DNA of 48,232 nucleotides, taken from DATGLW01 sp035293965. GTDB taxonomy: Bacteria > Actinomycetota > Acidimicrobiia > Acidimicrobiales > RAAP-2. The notes beneath the pieces are model-generated. The model was not told where the DNA came from. It made no database searches and saw only the letters and a list, made by a program, of their open reading frames with translations. The position numbers and the translations under genes are program-made. Of the stretch, positions 32,400 to 39,825 are shown in pieces; within the stretch, counting starts at the first letter, position 1; each line of letters opens with the position of its first letter. The stretch covers positions 1 through 48,232 of the forward strand of contig DATGLW010000074.1 of assembly GCA_035293965.1 (NCBI GenBank). Direction: 5' to 3'.

Positions 32400-32405
32400 T
32401 AGCGT
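32400..32405 (+). promoter_or_regulatory. -10 box (TAGCGT) of the leaderless phosphotransferase operon
   Basis: TAGCGT ends exactly 7 nt before GTG 32413. The box overlaps a competing GTG at 32404, which makes 32413 the better start if the transcript is leaderless. Confidence 0.45.
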
Positions 32406-32412
32406 GCAAGCC

Positions 32413-33609
32413 GTGGTTGCTGGGTCATCGGCGCCGCCCGGTTCGTCGGCGGCTGGGTCGTCGCCGGCTGGGTCGTCGCCTGTCGGGTCGTCAGCGCCCG
32501 GTTCGTCGGCGGCTGGGTCGTCGTCAGGCGGGTCGTCGGCGCGCGGGTCGTCGCCCCACGCCGCTCCCGAGGGCATCGACGTGGGGCGCGTCACCGAGTG
32601 GTTCTCGTCCCACGTGCCCGGCGCCATCGCCCCCCTCGCCTTCACCCTCGTGGCCGGAGGGCGCTCCAACCTGACCTTCGTGGTCGAGGACGCGGCCGGC
32701 ACCCGCTTCGTGCTCCGGCGCCCGCCTCTCGGCCACGTGCTCCCCACCGCCCACGACATGGCGCGCGAGCACCGGCTCCTCGAGGCGCTGGCCCCGACGG
32801 CCGTGCCGGTCCCCCGTCCCTACGGCCTGTGCACCGACGAGTCGGTGAACGGGGCGCCCTTCTACGTGATGGAGCACGTCGCGGGCCACGTGCTGCGCAC
32901 GCCCGAGATCGCCCGCTCGGCGCTCTCTCCCGAGGCCCGGGCGAGGGTGGGCGAGAACCTCGCCGACGTCCTCGCCGCGCTCCACGCCGTGGACGTCGAC
33001 GAGGTGGGGCTGGGCGACCTGGCGCGACGCGACGGCTACATCCAGCGGCAGCTGCGGCGCTGGAGCGAGCAGTACCGGAACATGCAGGTCGAGGGTGTCG
33101 ACCACGGCGGCGTCGTGGAGCGTGTGGGCGAGGCGCTGGCGGCCCGGGTGCCCGAGCAGGTCGGGACGTCGATCGTCCATGGCGATTTCCGGCTCGACAA
33201 CGCGATCGTCGGCGACGATGGCACGGTGGCAGCGATCCTGGATTGGGAGCTCTGCACGCTCGGCGACCCCCTGGCCGACGTCGGGCTGCTGTTGTGCTAC
33301 TGGGCAGAGCCCGGCGACGAGACGGTCGCCCTCGGGACCGCGCCCACCACGACTCCTGGCTTCCTCACGCGCCAGGAGCTCCTGACCCGGTACGCCGCCG
33401 CCTCGGGACGTGACGTGTCGGCCATCGACTTCTACGTCGCGTTCGGGTACTGGAAGCTCGCGTGCATCCTCCAGGGCGTCTACGCACGCTACGTCGGGGG
33501 CTCGGGGGCTGGCGACCCCGAGGCCGTCGACCACTACCCTCGCCAGGTGGACCTGCTCGCCGGGCTGGCCGCGTCCACGCTCGAGGAGGCGGAAGGGATG
33601 CGTCGATGA
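32413..33609 (+). CDS. Phosphotransferase family protein (APH/ACAD10-like kinase) with a GSS-repeat N-terminus
   Basis: A 398-residue small-molecule kinase of the aminoglycoside phosphotransferase fold, close to the stand-alone kinases related to ACAD10/11. The catalytic loop HGDFRLDN begins at H256 and the metal-binding DWE at D277. FVLRRPP and VMEHVAGHVL belong to the N-lobe. Residues about 4-50 are a low-complexity pentapeptide repeat (GSSAA, GSSPA, GSSPV...) encoded by a 15-bp tandem array, likely a disordered extension. Its stop overlaps the PAC2 gene by 4 bp. The substrate is unknown; ACAD10/11-like kinases phosphorylate 4-hydroxy acids before CoA activation. Confidence 0.88.
   Translation: MVAGSSAPPGSSAAGSSPAGSSPVGSSAPGSSAAGSSSGGSSARGSSPHAAPEGIDVGRVTEWFSSHVPGAIAPLAFTLVAGGRSNLTFVVEDAAGTRFVLRRPPLGHVLPTAHDMAREHRLLEALAPTAVPVPRPYGLCTDESVNGAPFYVMEHVAGHVLRTPEIARSALSPEARARVGENLADVLAALHAVDVDEVGLGDLARRDGYIQRQLRRWSEQYRNMQVEGVDHGGVVERVGEALAARVPEQVGTSIVHGDFRLDNAIVGDDGTVAAILDWELCTLGDPLADVGLLLCYWAEPGDETVALGTAPTTTPGFLTRQELLTRYAAASGRDVSAIDFYVAFGYWKLACILQGVYARYVGGSGAGDPEAVDHYPRQVDLLAGLAASTLEEAEGMRR
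32422..32559 (+). repeat. 15-bp tandem repeat encoding (GSSxx)9
   Basis: Nine in-frame units based on GGGTCGTCGGCGGCT, each encoding Gly-Ser-Ser plus two variable residues (AP, AA, PA, PV, AP, AA, SG, AR, PH). The first unit is 18 bp and the rest 15 bp. It forms the N-terminal extension of the phosphotransferase and starts directly after the start codon region. Confidence 0.9.
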
Positions 33610-34493
33610 ACCCCCCGCCCGGGGGCGAGCTCTACCGGCAGCTGCCCGTCCGTCCGCTCGTGAGCCCCGTGCTCGTGACCGCCCTCGAGGGCTGGGTCGA
33701 CGCGGGCTTCGGGGCGCAGCAGGCGCTCGCGACCATGCTCGACGCCTCGGAGCCCGAGCCCGCCGCCACCTTCGACGAGGGGCCCCTCCTCGACCGCCGC
33801 GCCCGACGGCCCGTCGCGAGGATCGTCGACGGGATCACCACCGAGCTGACCTGGCCGCGGATCGAGCTACGGGCGGGTGCCGACCAGCGCGGCGCCGACG
33901 TGCTCTTCCTCGTCGGCCCCGAGCCGGACTTCTTGTGGCGGGAGTTCGTCGACGCGGTCGTCGCCCTGGCCCGGGGCTGGGGGGTCCGCATGGCGGTGGC
34001 CCTCGGCGCCTTCCCGGCGCCCGCTCCCCACACGCGTCCTGTGCGCCTGGCCGCCACGGCTCCGCCGGGCTCTGCCGACCTGGTCCGGCGCATCGGCGCG
34101 GTCCAAGGCGACATCCAGGTGCCGGCCGGCCTGCAGTTCCCCCTCGAGCTCGCCTTCGAGCACGCAGGCGTGCCCGTCGTGAGCCTGTGGGCGCGCGTGC
34201 CTCACTACGTGTCCGCCATGGCCTTTCCGGCGGCCGGCGCGGCGCTGGTCGAAGGCGTGATGGCCCTGACTGGCCTGCAGTTCGACGTGTCGGCGCTCAC
34301 CCGTGCGGACGACGAGGTGCGCCGCAAGGTCGACCGCCTGGTGAGCGGCAATCCTGAGCACCGGGCGATGGTGGCCAAGCTCGAAGAGGCCATCGACGCC
34401 TCGGAGGGGAACCCGCTGGGGGTGACCGAGCTACCCACGGGCGAGGAGCTCGCCGCCGAGCTCGAGCAGTTCCTCCGCGGCGAGAACCAGTAG
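33606..34493 (+). CDS. PAC2 family protein
   Basis: A 295-residue protein of the PAC2 (proteasome assembly chaperone 2-like) family found in actinobacteria and archaea. VSPVLVTALEGWVDAGFGAQ is the family start; ADVLFLVGPEPDFLWREFVDAVV and VSLWARVPHYVSAM are conserved. The C-terminal ~50 residues form a predicted coil ending in acidic residues. Its biochemical function in bacteria is unsettled. ATG overlaps the phosphotransferase stop by 4 bp and the next gene starts 8 bp downstream, so the three are one unit. Confidence 0.88.
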   Translation: MNPPPGGELYRQLPVRPLVSPVLVTALEGWVDAGFGAQQALATMLDASEPEPAATFDEGPLLDRRARRPVARIVDGITTELTWPRIELRAGADQRGADVLFLVGPEPDFLWREFVDAVVALARGWGVRMAVALGAFPAPAPHTRPVRLAATAPPGSADLVRRIGAVQGDIQVPAGLQFPLELAFEHAGVPVVSLWARVPHYVSAMAFPAAGAALVEGVMALTGLQFDVSALTRADDEVRRKVDRLVSGNPEHRAMVAKLEEAIDASEGNPLGVTELPTGEELAAELEQFLRGENQ

Positions 34494-34501
34494 CTGCCGG
34501 C

Positions 34502-35521
34502 ATGAAGGTCGACGGCGGGATCGAGCTGGCAGGCGACGCGGCGGCCGTGGCCGGCGCGGCGGCGCAGGCCGAGGACCTCGGCTACGACGGCGTGTGGACG
34601 ACAGAGACTCGCCACGACCCCTTCCTGCCCCTGGCGGTGGCCGCTGCGAGCACCCGGCGCGTCCAGCTCGGGACCTCGATCGCGGTGGGCTTCGCCCGGA
34701 CGCCCATGACCCTTGCCATGGCGGCCAACGACCTCCAGCAGCTGTCGGGCGGCCGCTTCGTCCTCGGCCTCGGCTCCCAGATCAAGGCCCACATCACGAA
34801 GCGCTACTCGATGCCCTGGTCACACCCCGCACCCCGCATGCGCGAGCTCGTGGTGGCCATCCGTACCATCTGGGGGTCGTGGGCCACCGGGACCCCTCTT
34901 TCGTTCCGCGGCGACTTCTACACGCACACCCTCATGACGCCGGTCTTCGACCCGGGTCCCAACCCGCACGGGGCGCCGCCCATCCTCGTGGCGGCCGTGG
35001 GCGAGCGGATGACCGAGGTGGCAGGGGAGGTCGCCGACGGCCTGATCGTCCACCCCTTCACGACCGAGCCGTACCTGCGGGAGGTGACGCTGCGGGCGCT
35101 CGAGCGTGGCGCATCGAGGTCGGGTCGGGCTCGCTCGGACCTCGTGGTCTCCTTCCCGGGTTTCGTGGTGACCGGCACCACCGACGACGAGATGGCGGCG
35201 AGCGCCCGCGCCGCGAGGGCGCAGCTTGCGTTCTACGCCTCCACGCCCGCCTACCGGCCCGTGCTCGAGCACCACGGTTGGGGGGACCTCCAGACCGAGC
35301 TGCACCGGCTGTCGCGGGCCGGCGCCTGGGAGCAGATGGGGGCGCTCGTCGACGACACCATGCTCAAGACCTTCGCCGTCGTGGCCCCACCCGAGGAGGT
35401 GCCCGGACGCGTGCTCGCGCGCTTCGGCCAGCTGGTCGACCGCTTCACCATCTCGACGCCGGCCCAGCGACCCGACGCGGCGCTGTGGCGCCGCGTCCTG
35501 CCCGGGTTCGCCGCCCGCTGA
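34502..35521 (+). CDS. LLM class (luciferase-like) F420-dependent oxidoreductase
   Basis: A 339-residue luciferase-like monooxygenase-fold protein of the actinobacterial F420-type (TIGR03617-like). Recognisable segments: AEDLGYDGVWTTETRHDPFLPL, LGTSIAVGFARTPMTLA, LSGGRFVLGLGSQIKAHITKRYSMPW and PPILVAAVGERMTEVAGEVADGLIVHPF. Cofactor F420 is inferred from the subfamily, not shown. It is the third gene of the phosphotransferase-PAC2 unit and converges on leuS. The substrate is unknown. Confidence 0.88.
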   Translation: MKVDGGIELAGDAAAVAGAAAQAEDLGYDGVWTTETRHDPFLPLAVAAASTRRVQLGTSIAVGFARTPMTLAMAANDLQQLSGGRFVLGLGSQIKAHITKRYSMPWSHPAPRMRELVVAIRTIWGSWATGTPLSFRGDFYTHTLMTPVFDPGPNPHGAPPILVAAVGERMTEVAGEVADGLIVHPFTTEPYLREVTLRALERGASRSGRARSDLVVSFPGFVVTGTTDDEMAASARAARAQLAFYASTPAYRPVLEHHGWGDLQTELHRLSRAGAWEQMGALVDDTMLKTFAVVAPPEEVPGRVLARFGQLVDRFTISTPAQRPDAALWRRVLPGFAAR

Positions 35522-35580
35522 CCGAAGGGCGCGCCGGCGCCGGACGCGGGTCACACGCGCGGGGCCGGCAGCGGAGCCGT

Positions 35581-38073
35581 TCAGCGCACCACGTTGACCA
35601 GGCGCGGCGGCCGTGCCACCACCCGTGCCGGCGGCCTGCCCCCGAGCGCCTCGGCCACACGCGGCGAGGCAAGGGCGGCGGCGACCGCTTCGTCCTCGCT
35701 GATCGCCGGGGCGACCTCGAGGCGGTCGCGTACCTTGCCGTCGACCTGCACCACCATGGTGACGGTGGCCTCTGCCACGAGCTCGGGGTCGAAGGTGGGC
35801 CAGCGCTCGCCGTGCAGCGGCCGGTCGGGACCGTGCCGCTTCTCCCAGAGCTCGGCGCTGACGTGGGGGACCATGGGGGCGAGCAGGAGCAGGAGCCGGT
35901 CGAAGGCCTCGTCGACCACTTCTGCGTGGGGCCCGCCGGCGGCGCGGACGTAGCGCTGGAGCAGGTTGACCTGCTCCATGCAGTGGGCCACTGCGGTGTT
36001 GTACGAGCCCCGCTCGATGTCGGCCGTCACCTGCCGCACCGTCCGGTGGGTCGCCCGCCTGACCTCGAGGTCGTCACTGCCGAGGGCCCCAGTGCGCCGG
36101 GGCTCGCCACCGGTCACGAGGCGCCACAGCCGGTCGAGGAACCGCCCGCACCCGTCGATGACCTGGTCGGTCTGGTCCGTCCAGTCGAAGTCGTCTGCGG
36201 GCGGCCCGACGAAGAGGTGGAAGAGGCGCAGGGCGTCGGCACCGACGGTCTCGTAGTAGCGCGACGGCGCCACGAGGTTGCCCTTGGACTTGGACATCTT
36301 GGAGCCGCCCATGCGGATCATGCCCTGGGCGAAGTAGGTGGCGAAGGGCTCGGGGTCGATGCCCGGCGCGAGCCCCACGTCGATGAGGGCCCGGGTGAAG
36401 AAGCGGGCGTAGAGGAGGTGGAGGATCGCGTGCTCGATGCCGCCGATGTAGTGGTCGACGGGCATCCACCGGCGGGCCACCTCGGGGTCGAAGGGCACGT
36501 CGTCGTGGAAGGGGTCGCAGAACCGGAGGAAGTACCAGCTCGAGTCCACGAAGGTGTCCATCGTGTCCGTCTCGCGCGTGGCGGGACCGCCGCACAGCGG
36601 GCAGGTGGTGTGCAAGAACGCCTCGCTCGAGGCGAGCGGGGAGCGCCCTGTCGGGAGGAACGCCACGTCGTCGGGGGCGAGCACCGGCAGGTCGTCGTCG
36701 GGAACCGGGACCGCACCGTGCTCCGGGCAGTACACGACGGGGATCGGGCAGCCCCAGTACCGCTGGCGCGAGACGAGCCAGTCGCGCAACCGGAAGTTGA
36801 CCGTGCGGGTGCCGACCCCCCGCTCCTCCAGCCATTCGATGGCCTTCGCCTTGGCAGTCGTGACGTCGAGCCCGTCGAGGAAGCCGCTGTTGATCTTGAC
36901 CCCGTCGCCGGAGTACGCGCCGCCACCGCCCTCCTCCCACCCCTCTGGTGGTTGCACCGTGCGGACGATGGGGAGCCCGTAGGTCATGGCGAAGGCCCAG
37001 TCGCGCTCGTCCTCCGCCGGCACCGCCATGATGGCGCCGGTGCCGTAGCCCATGAGCACGTAGTCGGCCACGTACACCGGGATCGGCTGACCGGTGAAGG
37101 GGTTGCGGACGTGGCTGCCGGTGAACGCACCGCGCTTGTCGAGGGCGGCACCCTCGGCGGAGGCCGTCCGCTCGATCTCGGACTCGGCGGCCACCCGGCG
37201 CCGGAGCTCCTCGACGGCGGGGCGCTGCTCGGGCGTCGTCAGCTCGTCGACGAGGGGGTGCTCGGGCGCGAGGACGGCGTAGGTCATGCCGAAGCCCGTA
37301 TCGGGCCTGGTGGTGAAGACCCGCACCGCGAGGGCCGGGCGGCCGTCGGAGCCGTCGCGGCCCACGACCGCCAGGTCGAGCTCGGCGCCCTCGGAGCGGC
37401 CGATCCAGTTGCGCTGCATCGTCTTGACCCGCTCCGGCCAGTCGAGCCGGTCCAGCCCCTCGAGCAGCTGGTCGGCATAGGCGGTGATCCTGAAGAACCA
37501 CTGCTCGAGGTCGCGCTTGACCACGAGGTCGCCCGAGCGCTCGCAGGTGCCATCGGCGAGCACCTGCTCGTTCGCGAGCACCGTCTGGCACCCCGGGCAC
37601 CAGTTCACGGGCGCCTTGGCCCGGTAGGCGAGGCCGGCGGCGAGGAGCCGGAGGAAGATGGCCTGGGTCCAGCGGATGTAGGCCGGGTCGTGGCTCCGGA
37701 TCTCGCGGCGCCAGTCGTACACGGCTCCCAGGCGGACGAGGGACTCCTTCAGCTCGGCGATCCGGGCCTCGGTGAACACTCGCGGGTGCGTGCCGGTCTG
37801 GATGGCCGCGTTCTCGGCCGGCAGGCCGAAGGAGTCGAAGCCGAGCGGCGACAGCACGGCGTGGCCCTGCATCGTCTTGTACCGGACGACCAGGTCACCG
37901 AAGGTGTAGTTGCGGACATGCCCCTGGTGGGCCGGCCCCGACGGGTACGGGTACATGCACAGGGCATAGAAGTGAGGGCGCGGGTCGTCGTTGGCGACCT
38001 CGTAGGTCCCCTCCTCGCGCCAGCGCGCCTGCCACTTGCGCTCCACGGCGTCCACGTCGTAGGCCCGCGCCAT
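35581..38073 (-). CDS. leuS: Leucine--tRNA ligase
   Basis: An 830-residue class I synthetase. The HIGH-type motif is HQGH (49-52, in YPYPSGPAHQGHVRNY) and the KMSKS motif lies near residue 590 (GSKMSKSKGN). The CP1 editing domain contains FTTRPDTGFGMTYAVLAPEHP, and two zinc-type cysteine pairs are seen (CPGC, CPLC). I start at ATG 38073 (MARAYD) because TAGCAT ends 7 nt upstream, the leaderless pattern; ATG 38082 would add three residues. It converges with the luciferase-like gene, 59 bp apart. Confidence 0.96.
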   Translation of the reverse strand: MARAYDVDAVERKWQARWREEGTYEVANDDPRPHFYALCMYPYPSGPAHQGHVRNYTFGDLVVRYKTMQGHAVLSPLGFDSFGLPAENAAIQTGTHPRVFTEARIAELKESLVRLGAVYDWRREIRSHDPAYIRWTQAIFLRLLAAGLAYRAKAPVNWCPGCQTVLANEQVLADGTCERSGDLVVKRDLEQWFFRITAYADQLLEGLDRLDWPERVKTMQRNWIGRSEGAELDLAVVGRDGSDGRPALAVRVFTTRPDTGFGMTYAVLAPEHPLVDELTTPEQRPAVEELRRRVAAESEIERTASAEGAALDKRGAFTGSHVRNPFTGQPIPVYVADYVLMGYGTGAIMAVPAEDERDWAFAMTYGLPIVRTVQPPEGWEEGGGGAYSGDGVKINSGFLDGLDVTTAKAKAIEWLEERGVGTRTVNFRLRDWLVSRQRYWGCPIPVVYCPEHGAVPVPDDDLPVLAPDDVAFLPTGRSPLASSEAFLHTTCPLCGGPATRETDTMDTFVDSSWYFLRFCDPFHDDVPFDPEVARRWMPVDHYIGGIEHAILHLLYARFFTRALIDVGLAPGIDPEPFATYFAQGMIRMGGSKMSKSKGNLVAPSRYYETVGADALRLFHLFVGPPADDFDWTDQTDQVIDGCGRFLDRLWRLVTGGEPRRTGALGSDDLEVRRATHRTVRQVTADIERGSYNTAVAHCMEQVNLLQRYVRAAGGPHAEVVDEAFDRLLLLLAPMVPHVSAELWEKRHGPDRPLHGERWPTFDPELVAEATVTMVVQVDGKVRDRLEVAPAISEDEAVAAALASPRVAEALGGRPPARVVARPPRLVNVVR

Positions 38074-38080
38074 CCGACGC

Positions 38081-38086
38081 ATGCTA
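38081..38086 (-). promoter_or_regulatory. -10 box (TAGCAT) of a leaderless leuS mRNA
   Basis: TAGCAT on the minus strand ends exactly 7 nt before ATG 38073. The box contains the alternative upstream ATG (38082), which would then lie outside the transcript. Confidence 0.5.
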
Positions 38087-38235
38087 GGGCCTTCCCGCCG
38101 GCCCCCGGGGCGGATGGGCGGGTCCTCCTCCCCCGGCACGAGGGGTCCGGCGCAGCGGCGCCTGGCGGGCGCGCGCGAGGATCTGCCAAGGACTGGCTCA
38201 CCTCCTGGCCGGCTGGTCGTGACCCGGACCGCTGG

Positions 38236-38241
38236 TAACCT
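38236..38241 (+). promoter_or_regulatory. Putative -10 box (TAACCT) for tRNA-Ala
   Basis: TAACCT ends 13 nt before the tRNA 5' end, which allows a short RNase P-processed leader. No clear -35 hexamer. Confidence 0.35.
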
Positions 38242-38254
38242 GGCCCCTCGCTAC

Positions 38255-38328
38255 GGGGGCGTAGCTCAGTTGGTAGAGCGCTTGACTGGCAGTCAAGAGG
38301 TTCGTGGGTTCGAGTCCCATCGCCTCCA
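38255..38328 (+). tRNA. tRNA-Ala (anticodon GGC)
   Basis: A 74-nt cloverleaf. The acceptor stem GGGGGCG/CGCCTCC contains the G3-U70 wobble that identifies alanine tRNA. The D-arm is GCTC...GAGC, the anticodon stem CTTGA/TCAAG has loop CTGGCAG (anticodon GGC), the variable loop is 6 nt, and the T-arm is GTGGG-TTCGAGT-CCCAT. The discriminator base is A; CCA is not encoded in full. Lower-GC accessory sequence begins about 250 bp downstream. Confidence 0.95.
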
Positions 38329-38386
38329 CCCGGACCCGGCCCGGCTGGTTGTCCGAGGCAAGAGGGCTGGAACGCTTGCTCAGCCC

Positions 38387-38494
38387 TCAGCGGCGTACGT
38401 GCTTCGGCTCGCTTGCGTGGCTCAGCCAACGGTCGAACCGCCGTCGCATCTCGGCGGCATCGGTGCGCCGGAGGCGCAGCACAAAGGGGTCCAT
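38387..38494 (-). CDS. Possible small protein (35 aa), unknown
   Basis: A 35-codon frame beginning MDPFVLRLRRTDAAEMRRRF and ending HVRR. Its ATG has CGGAG about 5 nt upstream. It is rich in Arg and could be a short helix. No homologue is recognised and it may be a remnant or chance frame. It is the only plausible coding signal in 38329-38580. Confidence 0.22.
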   Translation of the reverse strand: MDPFVLRLRRTDAAEMRRRFDRWLSHASEPKHVRR

Positions 38495-38584
38495 CGGTCT
38501 CCGTGAATGCCGGTGCCCGGCCCGGGTTCGGGCCCGTGGGCGCCTGGTTCGGGAACTTCGGTTCCGAAGCGAGCATCGTCGTTG

Positions 38585-38613
38585 TTGACAGCCGTGTGAC
38601 GCTCCCGTATATT
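38585..38613 (+). promoter_or_regulatory. Consensus-like sigma-70 promoter TTGACA-N17-TATATT
   Basis: A perfect -35 (TTGACA, 38585-38590), an ideal 17-bp spacer and a -10 TATATT (38608-38613). It is by far the most canonical promoter in the window and lies in AT-richer DNA. The predicted start is near 38620, six bases before a perfect 14-bp palindrome. Confidence 0.65.
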
Positions 38614-38625
38614 TGAAGTTGCTGT

Positions 38626-38639
38626 TTCCCTATAGGGAA
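38626..38639. promoter_or_regulatory. Perfect 14-bp palindrome (candidate operator)
   Basis: TTCCCTATAGGGAA is its own reverse complement. It lies about +6 to +19 of the strong promoter just upstream, where a bound repressor would block transcription; as RNA it could form a 5-7 bp hairpin. A GAGGAG ribosome site follows at 38645. Confidence 0.5.
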
Positions 38640-38652
38640 TGCGCGAGGAGTG

Positions 38653-38709
38653 ATGAAGCGAGAGGGGGAATTCCTCGTCGTGGCTCGGACTCGTCCCGAA
38701 CGGCCGTGA
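38653..38709 (+). CDS. Short ORF (18 aa) behind a strong promoter, possible truncated gene start
   Basis: ATG at 38653 follows GAGGAG with 2 nt spacing, and the frame (MKREGEFLVVARTRPERP) ends at TGA 38709, 20 bp before the IS3-type end at 38730. A 4-codon frame starting ATG 38639 overlaps it. The strong promoter upstream implies transcription, but the peptide may be a leader, an sRNA-borne ORF or the 5' stub of a gene broken by the IS. Confidence 0.3.
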   Translation: MKREGEFLVVARTRPERP

Positions 38710-38729
38710 ACGAGTTCCTCCCCTACATC

Positions 38730-39020
38730 TGAACCACCCTGGGTTGGGTGGAGGCTCGGGCTATTGGATTCCAACCAGTGACTGGTCGGCCTGCTGGGCA
38801 GCGTAGAACGCCGCCTCGAACTCCGCCGGTGAGACGTCATGGCAGTAGCCGTGGAGGCGCTCCTCGTTGAACCAGTGCACCCACGAGAGCGTGGCGAGCT
38901 CGAGGTGGCTGACGTCCTCCCAGCCGTTGGCATCGGGCCCGTAGACGCACTCGGCCTTGTAGAGCCCGTTCGTCGTCTCGGCGAGCCAGGCTCTCGCTCG
39001 CCTGAAAGCCTGAAGGGGGG
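38730..39020. mobile_element. Truncated IS3-family insertion sequence (transposase end)
   Basis: The left boundary is TGAACCACCCTGGGTTGGGT at 38730, matching the usual TGAACC... terminal repeat of actinobacterial IS3 elements, 31 bp beyond the transposase stop. The element runs rightwards with the 3' part of its transposase on the minus strand. The rest (orfA, most of orfB, other end) is missing. The right limit, about 39000-39020, is an estimate from loss of transposase similarity before the VapB-type gene. Confidence 0.7.
38761..39000 (-). pseudogene. IS3-family transposase (OrfB) C-terminal remnant
   Basis: The minus frame ending at TAG 38761-38763 encodes WLAETTNGLYKAECVYG, then WEDVSHLELATLSWVHWFN and ERLHGYCHDVSPAEFEAAFY. 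These are the end of the DDE integrase core and C-terminus of IS3 OrfB; GLYKAE contains the last region of the catalytic domain. About 75-80 residues remain of about 280-300, with no start codon, so it is non-functional. The usual SPAEFE/PPAEYE ending is intact. Confidence 0.8.
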
Positions 39021-39057
39021 AGGTCTCTACGAGGAGATCCTCTCAACGTGGCTGTAT

Positions 39058-39077
39058 GTAGCCATATGTGCTACGAT
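39058..39077 (+). promoter_or_regulatory. Leaderless promoter and candidate operator of the toxin-antitoxin pair
   Basis: TACGAT (39072-39077) ends exactly 7 nt before ATG 39085, giving a leaderless antitoxin mRNA. It overlaps an inverted repeat GTAGC-N7-GCTAC (39058-39074). Antitoxins of this type commonly repress their own operon, so the repeat is a reasonable operator; binding is inferred. Confidence 0.5.
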
Positions 39078-39084
39078 CCCGCCC

Positions 39085-39330
39085 ATGGATAGCTCGATAT
39101 CCGTCCGTGACCTACGAAACACCGTCAGCGAGGTGCTTCGTCGGGTCGAAGGCGGCGAACGGCTCACTGTGACGGTCGACCGGCGTCCTGTGGCTCAAAT
39201 CGTGCCGTTCCGCCGGCGTCGAACCGTGCCGGCGGCCCAGGCGCTCGCCATAGCTTCTCGCCACGCCGCTGACCGCGGGTTGCTCGAGGATGTGCGGGGC
39301 CTGCTGGCTGACACGACCGACGATCTATGA
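39085..39330 (+). CDS. Antitoxin, Phd/YefM (VapB-like)
   Basis: An 81-residue antitoxin. The N-terminal Phd/YefM DNA-binding fold is clear: SISVRDLRNTVSEVLRRVEGGERLTVTVDRRPVAQIVPF. The C-terminal half would wrap the toxin. Its stop overlaps the toxin ATG by 4 bp (ATGA). The start is set by the leaderless TACGAT box. It lies next to a dead IS3 element. Confidence 0.9.
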   Translation: MDSSISVRDLRNTVSEVLRRVEGGERLTVTVDRRPVAQIVPFRRRRTVPAAQALAIASRHAADRGLLEDVRGLLADTTDDL

Positions 39331-39710
39331 GGGCATTGCTCGATACCTCGTTCTTCGTCGCCACGGAGTCAGGACGGCCTCTCGGCCAGATGGAAGGGGT
39401 CACCGAGACGGAGGTCTCGGTGGTGACGCTGGCCGAACTGACCTTAGGCGTGCTCGTGGCCGACGACGAGGACCGGGCGACGCGAGTGGCAACGCTTTCG
39501 GCCGTGGAGTCGACGTGGGATCCGTTGCCGATAGATGCCGAGGTGGCGCGTCAGTTCGCCCGGATCGTCGCCGCTCTGCGCTTCGGTCGCCGTCGGGTCC
39601 CGATCCTCGACGCGCTCGTGGCTGCTACCGCGATTGTCGAGCAGATCCCGGTGGTCACCCAGGACAACGATTATGAGGCCATCCCCGGCGTCCTGGTGAT
39701 CCGGGTCTGA
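39327..39710 (+). CDS. vapC: PIN-domain toxin, VapC-like ribonuclease
   Basis: A 127-residue PIN-domain protein. The acidic metal-binding residues are in place: D6 (LLDTS), E37 (TLAELTLG), D95 (ILDALVAATA) and D113/D115 (TQDNDYE). VapC toxins cleave tRNA or rRNA and are neutralised by the cognate antitoxin. All catalytic positions are intact, so the module looks functional. Confidence 0.92.
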   Translation: MRALLDTSFFVATESGRPLGQMEGVTETEVSVVTLAELTLGVLVADDEDRATRVATLSAVESTWDPLPIDAEVARQFARIVAALRFGRRRVPILDALVAATAIVEQIPVVTQDNDYEAIPGVLVIRV

Positions 39711-39825
39711 TCACCACCCGCGCCGATATGGATCAAATGCACTGATCCGCTGGCGCACCTGCCCGTCGTGCGCATCTCGGGGGCCGTCTCCGGCGGTAAG
39801 TCGACCCTCTTCGTCTCTGCGACAG

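Noticed and set aside
32413..33609. Aminoglycoside-resistance phosphotransferase
   Set aside because: The APH fold is shared, but the sequence and its operon with PAC2 and a luciferase-like enzyme fit the ACAD10/11-like metabolic kinases.
34594..38238. Very long open plus-strand frame opposite leuS
   Set aside because: It is antisense to a complete LeuRS and has low-complexity His/Gly/Arg composition.
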